Origin: an uncultured Prevotellaceae bacterium
GTDB taxonomy: Bacteria > Bacteroidota > Bacteroidia > Bacteroidales > Bacteroidaceae
Direction: 5' to 3'
DNA length: 12,105 nucleotides
Assembly (NCBI GenBank): GCA_937892315.1
Contig: CALAVF010000440.1
Coordinates: 1 to 12,105 of the forward strand
The notes below the pieces were generated by a model. The model saw only the letters and a program-made list of their open reading frames with translations. It did no database searches and was not told the origin of the DNA. Below, piece by piece: positions 1 to 6,719 of the stretch. Position 1 is the stretch's first letter. Every line of letters begins with the position of its first letter. A program made the translations under genes and the position numbers.

Positions 1-861
1 TGTACCGGAGGTCTCATAGCCAGGGGCATCGTCGGGGCAAAGGATGGAACGTGTCCAATAACCTTCGGGTTGTTGGCTGCGTGCCACACCTGCCGAGAGT
101 TGCTTGAAGCGGTCGAGATAGAAAGGATAGTATTTGCTATCTTTCGGAAGGTCTTGCAGCACTTTTGCCAAGCCTGCCAACACCCATCCAGCACCACGTG
201 CCCAGAAAGATTTGCCGTCGTTGCAAGCGGTCTTCACTTTCGGATAGACGTACTTGCCGTCGCGATAGTAGAGTTGTGCTTCCTTGTCGAAAAGCAGTTC
301 GTCTGTCCACTTGAAGCACTCATATTGCTTGTCGAGCAATTTTTGGTCGTGGGTGACGGTGTAGAGTTTGGAGAAGATGGGAAGACCCATGTAGAGGGCA
401 TCTGCCCACCACCAATAGTCGGTCTCGGGGGTGGATGCCTGGTAGCACATCACTTCGAGGGCACGCTCAATGCGTTCGGCACGGTGCTCCTGCTTGTAAA
501 GGTCGATGTACACCTGAAAGCAAATCTGCCAGTCGGCAAAGAGCACATGGTTCATGCCTTCTCCGTAGGTCTTGTACTGCCACTTGCTCTTGTCTTTCTG
601 TGTGGCACCTTTCCAGTGGTTGTATTCTGCCCACTGGATGGCATAGTCGAGGTATTCCTGCTTGCCTGTGAGGTTATAGACTTCCTGATTGCCAGTGAAG
701 TAGGCGGCATTGTCCCAGAAACCACGGCACTTGGCAGAGTTGTGGCTCTGCCAATAGTCGTTCACCTTCTCGATGGTGGCTTTTACGTCTTGTTTTGTCT
801 GTGCCACGGCGGTTTGTGCCATGAGGGCAACGCCGAGCATGAGGGTCTGTAGCATCTTCAT
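1..861 (-). CDS. Glycoside hydrolase, GH105/GH88-like (unsaturated rhamnogalacturonyl/glucuronyl hydrolase), 3' end beyond window
   Basis: The minus strand is open for 287 codons from an ATG at 861 to the window edge, so the C-terminus is missing. The start gives a Sec signal peptide (MKMLQTLMLGVALMAQTAVA, cleavage near residue 20), pointing to the periplasm or cell surface. Family-like motifs are WWWADALYMG (about 150-159, where the Asp of the WAD motif is the expected catalytic residue), FWARGAGWV (219-227) and PEGYW with ETSGT (265-287). GH105/GH88 enzymes use an (alpha/alpha)6 barrel to hydrate and release 4,5-unsaturated uronic acids left by polysaccharide lyases on pectin or other acidic glycans. 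The exact substrate cannot be told from sequence. The gene starts 25 bp after the cca stop with no promoter box between, so co-transcription with cca is likely. Family call is firm; the subfamily is less so. Confidence 0.85.
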   Translation of the reverse strand, partial: MKMLQTLMLGVALMAQTAVAQTKQDVKATIEKVNDYWQSHNSAKCRGFWDNAAYFTGNQEVYNLTGKQEYLDYAIQWAEYNHWKGATQKDKSKWQYKTYGEGMNHVLFADWQICFQVYIDLYKQEHRAERIERALEVMCYQASTPETDYWWWADALYMGLPIFSKLYTVTHDQKLLDKQYECFKWTDELLFDKEAQLYYRDGKYVYPKVKTACNDGKSFWARGAGWVLAGLAKVLQDLPKDSKYYPFYLDRFKQLSAGVARSQQPEGYWTRSILCPDDAPGYETSGT

Positions 862-886
862 ATCTTTCGGTTTTAGTTAGTTACGG

Positions 887-2413
887 TCATTTTACGTTTT
901 TGTCTGCGTTGGTTACGGTGAGTCCCAGTTTCTGTGCCTCTTCGATGAGGAGTGCCTTGGCAGGTTCGTATTCGTTGGGTATTTTCCCGTCGAGGATGGC
1001 ATCTTTGATGAGGGTCTTCAACACGCCCACCTCCTTGCTGGGCTTCAGCCCGAACATCTCCATGATTTCCTCGCCGCTGACGGGTGGCTGGAAGTTGCGG
1101 ATGCGGTCTTTCTCTTCGAGTTCCACCAGTTTTGTCCGCACCGTGATGAAGTTGTCGAGGAACTTCTTTTTCTTCAGCTCATTCTTCGAGGTGATGTCAG
1201 CGGTGCAGAGTATCATCAGGTCGTCGATGTCGTCACCAGCCTCGAAAAGCAGGCGGCGAATGGCACTGTCGGTCACTTCTTCGTCGGCAATGACGATGGG
1301 ACGCATGTGCAGCAGCACGAGTTTCTGCACAAACTTCATCTTCTCGTTCATCGGCAGTTTCATGCGTCGGAAGATGGTCGGTATCATCTTCTCGCCGATG
1401 TCGTTGTGGTTGTGGAATGTCCAGCCAAGCAGAGGGTCGAAACGCTTCGACTTGGGCTTGCCAATGTCGTGCAGAAGTGCCGCCCATCGTAGCCACAGGA
1501 TGTGATCTTTGGGAGAGTCCCATGTGCCGTTCCCCTCGGGCAGTTCGTTGGGGTCGGCTGTTGCCTTTGCCACGTTGTCAAGCACCTCTAAGGTATGGTA
1601 GAAGTTATCTTTATGCGATTTGCCGTTCTTGGTTTCTACGCCTTGCAGTTGTGCCAGTTCGGGAAAGACGAGGGGCAGGAGCCCGCAGCGTTCCAGTTCT
1701 ACGAAGCCTTTGGATGGAGTGGGGGAGAGGAGAATTTTGTTCAGTTCTTCGGCAATGCGTTCGCCAGAGATGATGCTGATGCGTTCCTTGTTCCGTTCGA
1801 GTGCCGCAAAGGTCTCTTCCTCAATATGAAAATTCAGTTGGGTAGCAAAACGGATGCACCGCATCATACGGAGCGGGTCGTCGCTGAAGGTGATGTCGGG
1901 GTCGAGTGGGGTAGAGATGATTTTATCCTCGAGGTCGTCGAGCCCGTCGAATGGGTCAACCAACTCGCCAAAGCGGTCTTTGTTCAGACATAGTGCCATC
2001 GCATTGATGGTAAAGTCGCGGCGGTTCTGGTCTTCCTCCAAGGTGCCATCTTCGGTCACAGGCTTGCGAGAGTTGCGGTCGTAACTCTCCTTACGTGCTC
2101 CCACAAACTCAATCTCCAACTGCTTATGTTTCAACTGTGCCGTACCGAAGTTTTTGTAGATGGCGATATGTACCTTCTTCCCTATTTTTGTCCTCAACGC
2201 CTCTGCAATGGCGATGCCAGGACGCTCAATCTTCTTGGCTGGGTCAACCACCACGATGTCGATGTCGCTGGATGGCCGTTCGAGGTAGAGGTCACGCACC
2301 CATCCGCCTATCACGTAACACTCCAACCCCAACCCGTCTGCCGTGTCAGAAATGAGACGGAAGAAGGGGTGGTCGAGTTCTCTGAGTATATCTTCGTGTG
2401 TGAGTAGTTTCAT
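887..2413 (-). CDS. cca: CCA-adding tRNA nucleotidyltransferase with HD domain
   Basis: A 508-aa class II nucleotidyltransferase/poly(A) polymerase-family protein. The N-terminus has the G-G-W-V-R-D motif (about residues 36-41) followed by S-S-D-I-D, the two metal-binding aspartates (about 50-52). N-R-R-D-F-T-I-N-A-M (about 131-140) and the D-P-L-R-M-M-R-C-I-R-F helix (about 180-190) follow, as in CCA-adding enzymes. The C-terminal half carries an HD phosphohydrolase domain (LLHDIGK, about 313-319, plus downstream histidines in FHNHND). Its role is to add or repair the 3'-CCA end of tRNAs in the cytoplasm; HD-containing members may also trim 2',3'-cyclic phosphates. Length fits Bacteroidota homologues. 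A promoter-like TATATTTG lies about 36 bp upstream, and the glycosidase gene follows at 25 bp. CCA-adding versus A-adding specificity cannot be settled by eye. Confidence 0.93.
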   Translation of the reverse strand: MKLLTHEDILRELDHPFFRLISDTADGLGLECYVIGGWVRDLYLERPSSDIDIVVVDPAKKIERPGIAIAEALRTKIGKKVHIAIYKNFGTAQLKHKQLEIEFVGARKESYDRNSRKPVTEDGTLEEDQNRRDFTINAMALCLNKDRFGELVDPFDGLDDLEDKIISTPLDPDITFSDDPLRMMRCIRFATQLNFHIEEETFAALERNKERISIISGERIAEELNKILLSPTPSKGFVELERCGLLPLVFPELAQLQGVETKNGKSHKDNFYHTLEVLDNVAKATADPNELPEGNGTWDSPKDHILWLRWAALLHDIGKPKSKRFDPLLGWTFHNHNDIGEKMIPTIFRRMKLPMNEKMKFVQKLVLLHMRPIVIADEEVTDSAIRRLLFEAGDDIDDLMILCTADITSKNELKKKKFLDNFITVRTKLVELEEKDRIRNFQPPVSGEEIMEMFGLKPSKEVGVLKTLIKDAILDGKIPNEYEPAKALLIEEAQKLGLTVTNADKNVK

Positions 2414-2448
2414 GGGTTATCTGATTGCAACAGATCATTTGTTGGTTG

Positions 2449-2456
2449 CAAATATA
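2449..2456 (-). promoter_or_regulatory. Putative -7 box of the cca promoter
   Basis: On the minus strand this reads TATATTTG, matching the Bacteroidota -7 consensus TANNTTTG, 35 bp upstream of the cca ATG. No convincing TTG-like -33 element is seen at 19-21 nt, so the call rests on one box and its position. Confidence 0.5.
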
Positions 2457-2520
2457 GAGAAAAAATCCGAAACGAGATGGCTGTAGGAACAAAAAAGTGG
2501 GATTCGTTAAGGTGAAAAGT

Positions 2521-2560
2521 AAAAAAAGAGGGCTGCATCTGTGTGCAACCCTCCATTTTT
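2521..2560 (-). terminator. Rho-independent terminator of the small unit at 2564-2730 (bidirectional shape)
   Basis: The stem pairs GAGGG (2528-2532) with CCCTC (2549-2553) and TGCA (2534-2537) with TGCA (2544-2547), with one C/A mismatch and a 6-nt loop. Seven A precede it and five T follow it, so it could terminate in both directions. On the minus strand it starts 11 bp after the stop codon of the small reading frame. Confidence 0.75.
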
Positions 2561-2563
2561 GTA

Positions 2564-2683
2564 CTATTGTTGTAGGTCTTCTATTTGTTCAAGAATGTCT
2601 TGATAGTTGCGTTGGGTACGGAAATGGAGTTTCAGTCCGATAGCCACTCCTGCAAGTCCGCAGATGGCACCGATGGTGATTTT
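2564..2683 (-). pseudogene. Small membrane-type reading frame lacking a normal start codon
   Basis: The minus strand reads 39 sense codons ending in TAG. The peptide begins KITIGAICGLAGVAIGLKLH, a glycine/alanine-rich hydrophobic stretch, and continues into a polar helix ending ILEQIEDLQQ. It resembles a short single-pass protein, but an in-frame TAA sits immediately before the first Lys codon and there is no ATG, with only GTG at codon 13. A TACCTTTG promoter box lies 40 bp upstream and a terminator 11 bp downstream, so the transcription unit looks whole. It may be a small gene that lost its start in the A-run at 2680-2686, a gene with a rare ATC start, or a small RNA carrying a fossil frame. 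I do not recognise the family. Confidence 0.45.
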
Positions 2684-2722
2684 TTATGTTTTCTTAGTTT
2701 TTAATGTGATACATTGTGATTG

Positions 2723-2730
2723 CAAAGGTA
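2723..2730 (-). promoter_or_regulatory. Putative -7 box for the small unit at 2564-2683
   Basis: The minus strand reads TACCTTTG, the same -7 box as in the rplM and cotH-like promoters in this window. A T-rich stretch (GTTTTC) lies near the expected -33 position but is not a clear TTG. It sits 40 bp upstream of the small frame. Confidence 0.55.
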
Positions 2731-2813
2731 AGAAAAAGGAGAGAGAAAACGATGAAAGATGTGAGTTTTGTGAATTTTGTGAAGAAAGAGCCTTCTTTTT
2801 GAGTGAAACTCAT

Positions 2814-2821
2814 TATCTTTG
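2814..2821 (+). promoter_or_regulatory. Putative -7 box of the lipoprotein gene at 2837
   Basis: TATCTTTG matches TANNTTTG exactly, 15 bp before the ATG, implying a very short 5' leader. A TTTTTG lies 12 nt upstream, closer than the usual 19-21 nt spacing, so the -33 element is unclear. Confidence 0.55.
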
Positions 2822-2836
2822 TCAAAAACTTAGCGT

Positions 2837-3394
2837 ATGGGAAAGAATCTATACATCCTCATTCTGCTTTCCGCCCTGTGTGCATGTGAGCATCGTCCTT
2901 CCGCCTTGGAACAGCGAAAGGCGGAAATCCGTCGGAACGACTCGTTGGGGTTGGCTCAGGCTCGTTTGGATTTAGCGAATGCAGACAGTGTGGCGATTTT
3001 CAAGGAGTTGGAGTTGGAAGATTTGAAAAAGCAGTTTGTCTTCGAAAAGCAAGAGAAGTATCAGACCAAAGGCTATTTTGTCTTGCCCTCATACGCTGGC
3101 AGCAAGGCGAAGTTCTCGTTCTTCCCCGAGGTGGAAGAGGGCGGGAAGTTGCTATTGGTGACAATTGACAAGATGCGTCAATACTCATTTACAGAAATCC
3201 TTCTTGACGAAGATGACTACACGCCTCAACTCCCACAACGGCTTTCAGAAGCCATGAAGCGTGACATCGCCCAATGCTATCTCCTTGCCAAAACGATGCA
3301 GGACCTTCAGGCGGCTCAAAAGCAGCAAGAGAAACAGGCTCTGAAAGTGAAATTCTTTGAGAGAAAGTTGGAGAATGATGAAGCGTCTCTCTAA
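2837..3394 (+). CDS. Hypothetical lipoprotein
   Basis: A 185-aa protein of unrecognised family. The first 17 residues form a lipoprotein signal peptide (MGKNLYILILLSALCAC) with Cys17 as the likely lipidated residue, so it is probably anchored in the inner or outer membrane facing the periplasm or surface. Residues about 23-70 are charged and probably helical (EQRKAEIRRNDS, ELELEDLKKQF). The middle (about 75-115) looks beta-rich (KGYFVLPSYAG, KLLLVTIDKM). The C-terminus from about 135 is again helical and Gln/Lys-rich (LQAAQKQQEKQALK), suggesting a coiled coil. It has its own TANNTTTG box 15 bp upstream and converges on tsf, with the terminator at 3493-3528 between them. It is a single-gene unit and its function is unknown. 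Confidence 0.8.
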   Translation: MGKNLYILILLSALCACEHRPSALEQRKAEIRRNDSLGLAQARLDLANADSVAIFKELELEDLKKQFVFEKQEKYQTKGYFVLPSYAGSKAKFSFFPEVEEGGKLLLVTIDKMRQYSFTEILLDEDDYTPQLPQRLSEAMKRDIAQCYLLAKTMQDLQAAQKQQEKQALKVKFFERKLENDEASL

Positions 3395-3397
3395 ATC

Positions 3398-3458
3398 GTA
3401 CCCCTCGGCTGCGATGTGGTGTACCCCTCGGGTACGGCGAACCGTACCCGAGGGGTAC
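3398..3458. repeat. Nested perfect palindrome with an upstream partial copy
   Basis: A perfect 17-bp inverted repeat (3421-3437 with 3442-3458) encloses a CGAA loop. Each arm contains its own small palindrome, GTACCC-N3-GGGTAC (3421-3435 and 3444-3458). A further partial copy, GTACCCCTCGG, lies at 3398-3408, four bases after the lipoprotein stop codon. No T-run follows, so it is not a standard terminator. It resembles a REP-like or other dispersed palindromic element. Confidence 0.8.
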
Positions 3459-3492
3459 GCTATGACAGGACGATGTTGTGGTGGTGAAAAAT

Positions 3493-3528
3493 AAAAGAGG
3501 GACGCATCTCAAAATGCGTCCCTCTTTT
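3493..3528. terminator. Bidirectional terminator between the lipoprotein gene and tsf
   Basis: A perfect 15-bp stem (3493-3507 with 3514-3528) has a 6-nt loop and ends in A/T tracts, giving a T-run in either direction. It lies 22 bp downstream of the tsf stop codon and about 100 bp downstream of the lipoprotein stop codon, so it can serve both convergent units. Confidence 0.92.
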
Positions 3529-3550
3529 GTATAGATTCGATAGGGTTTCT

Positions 3551-4543
3551 TTACTCTGCACGGAGAGTGAAACGCTTAAAGTCTGTAACAGTAAGATCCT
3601 TGTCAATACCCTTGAGGTACTGAGCAACAGAAATCTTGTTGTCGTCGATGTAAGCCTGGTCGAGAAGGCAGTTCTCCTTATAGAACTTAGCAACCATACC
3701 TTTGGCGATGTTCTCAATCATCTGTGGCTTGAGGTTAGCCTCTGCTTCCTTAGCAACAGTCTCCTTGATTTCACGAGCCTTGGCTGCCTCTTCTGGAGTA
3801 ATCCAACCCTTAGCAGTGTTAGACTCGATGTGGTCTTCAGAGTCAACGTGAGCAGGATTGATGCCAGCCTTCTTGAGAGCGTTCTCAACAGCCTTGCCAA
3901 TCTGGTTCTGCTTAGCCTTGTCGATAGAGTTACGCATTTCTGTATCCTTCACATCCTGTGGAACAGCCTCTTCGTTGAGTGCTACAGGAGACATGGCTGC
4001 AACCTGCATTGCAACACCCTTAGCAGCCTCTTCGAAGCCCTTCTTGTTGAGCACAACGAGAGCACAGAGGAAGTTCTGGTTCATGTGGTTGTAAGCAACG
4101 ATGTCCTCGCCTTCCACATAGTTGAAACCGTCGAGTTCCATCTTCTCGCCAGTCACGCCTGAACGGTTGGTGATAGCGTCCTTGATGTTCTCACCGTCGA
4201 TAGTGAGAGCGTTCACTTCGTCCATGCTCTTGCACTTGTTGGCTACGACAGCATCGATAATCTTAGTAGCGAGTGCTACGAAGTCTGCATTCTTAGCCAC
4301 GAAGTCGGTCTCGCACTTCAGTGCAATCATTGCACCGTAGTTGCCGTCAACCTTTGCAAGTACGCAACCCTCGGCAGCGTCACGGTCAGAACGTTTTGCA
4401 GCCACGAGTTGACCCTTCTTGCGAAGGATTTCCATAGCAGCCTCCATGTCGCCGTCAGCCTCAGTGAGAGCCTTCTTGCAGTCCATGAGACCAGCCTGAG
4501 TCTTCTTGCGAAGTTCATTGATTTCCTTTATAGTAATTGCCAT
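3551..4543 (-). CDS. tsf: Translation elongation factor Ts
   Basis: EF-Ts, the cytoplasmic guanine nucleotide exchange factor that regenerates EF-Tu-GTP. The chosen start (MAITIKEINELRKKTQAGLM) gives 330 aa and matches the family N-terminus. An upstream in-frame ATG at 4618 would add 25 residues encoded by the AT-rich inverted repeat and is rejected. The N-terminal UBA-like domain contains RKKTQAGLMDCKKAL (about 12-26). The hallmark TDFVAKN that contacts EF-Tu is at about 79-85, followed by the two-part dimerisation core to the C-terminus (FKRFTLRAE). At 330 residues it is longer than E. coli EF-Ts, which has 283. It is the last gene of rplM-rpsI-rpsB-tsf and is followed by a strong terminator. 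Confidence 0.97.
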   Translation of the reverse strand: MAITIKEINELRKKTQAGLMDCKKALTEADGDMEAAMEILRKKGQLVAAKRSDRDAAEGCVLAKVDGNYGAMIALKCETDFVAKNADFVALATKIIDAVVANKCKSMDEVNALTIDGENIKDAITNRSGVTGEKMELDGFNYVEGEDIVAYNHMNQNFLCALVVLNKKGFEEAAKGVAMQVAAMSPVALNEEAVPQDVKDTEMRNSIDKAKQNQIGKAVENALKKAGINPAHVDSEDHIESNTAKGWITPEEAAKAREIKETVAKEAEANLKPQMIENIAKGMVAKFYKENCLLDQAYIDDNKISVAQYLKGIDKDLTVTDFKRFTLRAE

Positions 4544-4566
4544 AACTATGATTAAAAAATTTAAGA

Positions 4567-4635
4567 GTTGAAGAATTGAAAAATTGAAGTTTTCTCCGTC
4601 CCGAAGGCTTGGCTTCAATCTTTCAATTCTTTAAT
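4567..4635. repeat. AT-rich imperfect inverted repeat in the rpsB-tsf gap
   Basis: Arms 4567-4589 and 4613-4635 are complementary at 20 of 23 positions and enclose a 23-nt loop. Both arms are built from repeated ATTGAA-type words. On the coding (minus) strand the hairpin is followed by a six-T run just before the tsf ATG, so it could act as a partial terminator or RNA-processing site between rpsB and tsf. Confidence 0.7.
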
Positions 4636-4651
4636 TTTTCAATTTTAAGAT

Positions 4652-5449
4652 TTACTCTGCGGCAGGAGCCTCTTCTGCAGGAGCCTCTTCTTCAGGCTCT
4701 TCTACAGCAGGCACCTTACCTTCTTTCTTCTCGGCATTAGCCTCTTGGTCTGCCTTCTCTACCTTACGCTCTTCGAGCCCCTCATTGATAGCGTCGCATA
4801 CAACAGAGAGAATCAGTTCGATAGACTTTGTTGCGTCGTCGTTTGCTGGGATAACGAAGTCGATGTTGTCAGGATTAGAGTTGGTATCAACGATGGCGAA
4901 TACAGGGATGCCCAGACGATTAGCCTCGCTCACGGCAATGTGCTCCTTCATCACGTCAACAACGAAGAGTGCAGATGGAAGACGAGTCAGGTCTGCGATA
5001 GAACCGAGGTTCTTCTCCAACTTAGCACGCTTACGACGAATCTGGAGGTTCTCACGCTTAGAGAGTTTGTCGTATGTACCGTCGCTCAAAAGTTTGTCGA
5101 TATTAGCCATCTTCTTCACAGCCTTGCGGATAGTGGGGAAGTTAGTCAACATACCACCGGGCCAACGCTCAGTCACGTATGGCATACCTACTGAAATAGC
5201 CTTTTCTGCAATGATTTCCTGAGCCTGCTTCTTAGTACCTACGAAAAGGACACGCTTGCCGCTCTTTGCAATCTGCTTGAGGGCATCTGCTGCCTGATCG
5301 AGTTTTGCAACTGTCTTGTGAAGGTCGATGATGTGAATGCCATTACGCTCCATGAAGATGTAAGGAGCCATAGCGGGGTTCCACTTACGCTTGAGGTGAC
5401 CAAAGTGAGCACCTGCTGCGAGAAGAGAATCAAAATCTGTTCTTGCCAT
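4652..5449 (-). CDS. rpsB: 30S ribosomal protein S2 (uS2)
   Basis: A 265-aa S2 protein of the small ribosomal subunit. The N-terminus LLAAGAHFGHLKRKWNPAM (about 9-27) is the classic S2 signature, followed by RNGIHIIDLHKT (about 35-46), RVLFVGTKKQA (about 65-75) and ERWPGGMLTNF (about 93-103), all highly conserved. LPSALFVVDV and GIPVFAIVDTNSNPD mark the second half. Past about residue 225 it carries an acidic Ala/Glu/Pro-rich tail (EEPEEEAPAEEAPAAE). It lies third in the rplM-rpsI-rpsB-tsf operon, 159 bp after rpsI and 108 bp before tsf. Both gaps can form hairpins. Confidence 0.98.
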   Translation of the reverse strand: MARTDFDSLLAAGAHFGHLKRKWNPAMAPYIFMERNGIHIIDLHKTVAKLDQAADALKQIAKSGKRVLFVGTKKQAQEIIAEKAISVGMPYVTERWPGGMLTNFPTIRKAVKKMANIDKLLSDGTYDKLSKRENLQIRRKRAKLEKNLGSIADLTRLPSALFVVDVMKEHIAVSEANRLGIPVFAIVDTNSNPDNIDFVIPANDDATKSIELILSVVCDAINEGLEERKVEKADQEANAEKKEGKVPAVEEPEEEAPAEEAPAAE

Positions 5450-5499
5450 AATTGTTTTTGTTTACTTTCTTTTTGAGTTAATGTTTGTTTAACCAACCC

Positions 5500-5593
5500 G
5501 CGAGTCGCCCTGGCGAGAGAGAGCCCGTGAGTTTAGATACTAAACGGTTATGTATTTTCTTCTCGCTATGCCGCTATCACGAAATAACGGCAT
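5500..5593 (-). promoter_or_regulatory. Potentially structured leader between rpsI and rpsB
   Basis: The 159-bp rpsI-rpsB gap contains three inverted repeats: a 10-bp stem with one G-U pair (5568-5577 with 5584-5593, loop 6 nt), GTTTAG/CTAAAC (5531-5536 with 5540-5545), and TCGC/GCGA (5505-5508 with 5513-5516). None ends in a T-run on the minus strand, and no TANNTTTG box is seen. Inference: it may be an autoregulatory site for S2, since rpsB leaders that bind S2 are known in other bacteria, or an RNA-processing region. Confidence 0.45.
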
Positions 5594-5608
5594 AACTGAA
5601 GATATTTT

Positions 5609-6001
5609 TTAACGCTTAGAGAACTGGAAGCGACGGCGTGCCTTTGGCTGACCAGGCTTCTTACGTTCAACAGCACGTGCATCACGTGTGATGAAGCCTT
5701 CTGCACGGAGAGCCTTCTTGTCGTCTTCGTTGATTTTCACAAGGGCACGGGCGATAGCGAGGCGAAGTGCCTGGCTCTGGCCTGTGTAACCACCACCAGT
5801 GAGGTTTGCCTTGATGTCGTACTTCTCAGCAACACCGAGAAGGTTGAGTGGCTGCTTTACAACGAACTGGATGAGTTCTGATGGGAAATAATCAGCAAGT
5901 TCACGCTTGTTGATGATGATTTTGCCAGTACCTTCTGTAAGGTACACGCGTGCAACGGCGCTCTTACGACGACCGAGTGCATTGATATAATTTACTGCCA
6001 T
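5609..6001 (-). CDS. rpsI: 30S ribosomal protein S9 (uS9)
   Basis: A 130-aa S9 protein, close to the usual bacterial length. The N-terminus NALGRRKSAVARVYL (about 7-21) is the S9 signature and GGGYTGQSQALRLAIARAL (about 69-87) is the conserved central motif. The C-terminus ends in a basic tail (RRRFQFSKR); in S9 this tail reaches the P-site tRNA. It starts 12 bp after the rplM stop codon, so the two are translated from one transcript in the standard rplM-rpsI arrangement. Confidence 0.98.
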   Translation of the reverse strand: MAVNYINALGRRKSAVARVYLTEGTGKIIINKRELADYFPSELIQFVVKQPLNLLGVAEKYDIKANLTGGGYTGQSQALRLAIARALVKINEDDKKALRAEGFITRDARAVERKKPGQPKARRRFQFSKR

Positions 6002-6013
6002 ATACCTTATTCT

Positions 6014-6475
6014 TTATTTGAGGGTGTTAATATCAAGAGTTACTGGCTTCTGAGCCTGCTTGTCGTGCTCTGCACCTTCGAAGATGTAGAGGTTCTTGAG
6101 GAGGTGTCTGCCAAGGATGCCCTTTGGAAGCATACCCTTTACGGCATGACGGAGAACCTTCTCGTATCCGTTTGGACGCTTAATCATGTCTGCATAAGTA
6201 GCCTTGTGCTGACCGCCTGGATAACCTGAGAATGTGATGTAGATTTTCTCTGTTTCCTTCTTGCCTGTAACCTTGATTTGGTTGGCGTTGATAAGGATTA
6301 CATTGTCGCCACAGTCCATGTTGGGTGTGAAGACAGGCTTGTACTTGCCACGAAGTACCTTTGCTACTTTAGATGCGAGGCGACCGAGAGTCTGACCTGC
6401 GGCATCCACAACCACCCACTGCTTGTTGGCTGCCTCTGGGGTGATGTAGCTTGTCTTAAAACTGTTTGATTGCAT
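6014..6475 (-). CDS. rplM: 50S ribosomal protein L13 (uL13)
   Basis: A 153-aa L13 protein of the large subunit, an early assembly protein. Visible family motifs are WVVVDAAGQTLGRLAS (about 20-35), GDNVILINA (about 56-64), TGKKETEKIYITFSGYPGG (about 70-88) and the C-terminal AVKGMLPKGILGRHLLKNL (about 111-129). It is the first gene of the rplM-rpsI-rpsB-tsf unit. Its promoter lies about 200 bp upstream (6673-6702), leaving a long untranslated leader. Confidence 0.98.
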   Translation of the reverse strand: MQSNSFKTSYITPEAANKQWVVVDAAGQTLGRLASKVAKVLRGKYKPVFTPNMDCGDNVILINANQIKVTGKKETEKIYITFSGYPGGQHKATYADMIKRPNGYEKVLRHAVKGMLPKGILGRHLLKNLYIFEGAEHDKQAQKPVTLDINTLK

Positions 6476-6669
6476 TTAACCTTTTGGTTTTAATAATTAA
6501 TAATGTGTGTTCGCTGCCAGTTCGACGTTTCCGCACGACTGACGTACTGTGCCCATCGGCATTGCCTTTGGGTTTTCTGCGTTTCACGGACCACATTCCC
6601 GTCGTGACAGGAGATGCTATCCACACAGAGCCACGGGACTGCTTTCACAGTCCTTCGTTGATAAACGGC
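6476..6669 (-). promoter_or_regulatory. Long 5' leader of the rplM operon, candidate ribosomal protein leader
   Basis: About 190 nt separate the expected transcription start from the rplM ATG, long for a Bacteroidota mRNA. Near its 5' end is a perfect hairpin, GGACTG/CAGTCC (6636-6641 with 6648-6653, 6-nt loop). A second possible pairing joins 6598-6606 with 6632-6637 and shares two bases with the first, so the two may be alternative or stacked. No long reading frame with a plausible start fits inside the transcript. L13-binding leaders are known in other phyla; whether this is a member of a described Bacteroidota motif was not tested. Confidence 0.5.
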
Positions 6670-6672
6670 TTG

Positions 6673-6702
6673 CAAAGGTACGACTTTTTGCCTAAACAGC
6701 AA
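6673..6702 (-). promoter_or_regulatory. Promoter of the rplM-rpsI-rpsB-tsf operon
   Basis: The minus strand carries TTG (6700-6702), a 19-nt spacer, then TACCTTTG (6673-6680), an excellent match to the Bacteroidota -33/-7 promoter. It gives a useful local reference for judging the other boxes in this window. Confidence 0.8.
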
Positions 6703-6719
6703 TGATTTTTCCATTTTTT

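Noticed and set aside
70..852. Long plus-strand frame of 260 codons
   Set aside because: The minus strand is open across the same span and encodes a signal peptide and GH105/GH88 motifs; the plus frame has Cys/Val-rich composition without family motifs and is a shadow.
900..1505. Plus-strand frame opposite cca
   Set aside because: Ser/Arg-rich shadow of the well-supported CCA-adding enzyme.
2607..2975. Plus-strand frame of 122 codons before and into the lipoprotein gene
   Set aside because: It overlaps the lipoprotein start in another frame, reads across two promoter boxes and has no recognisable features.
3421..3458. Palindrome as the terminator of the lipoprotein gene
   Set aside because: No T-run follows on either strand, and a far better terminator lies at 3493-3528.
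3527..4162. Plus-strand frame of 211 codons opposite tsf
   Set aside because: Shadow of tsf with Leu/Val/Ser-rich composition and no motifs.
4544..4618. N-terminal extension of EF-Ts from an upstream ATG
   Set aside because: The added residues come from the AT-rich inverted repeat and the family N-terminus starts at MAITIKEI.
6490..6714. Possible 74-aa leader peptide upstream of rplM
   Set aside because: Its ATG lies upstream of the predicted transcription start, so the transcript would not contain it.
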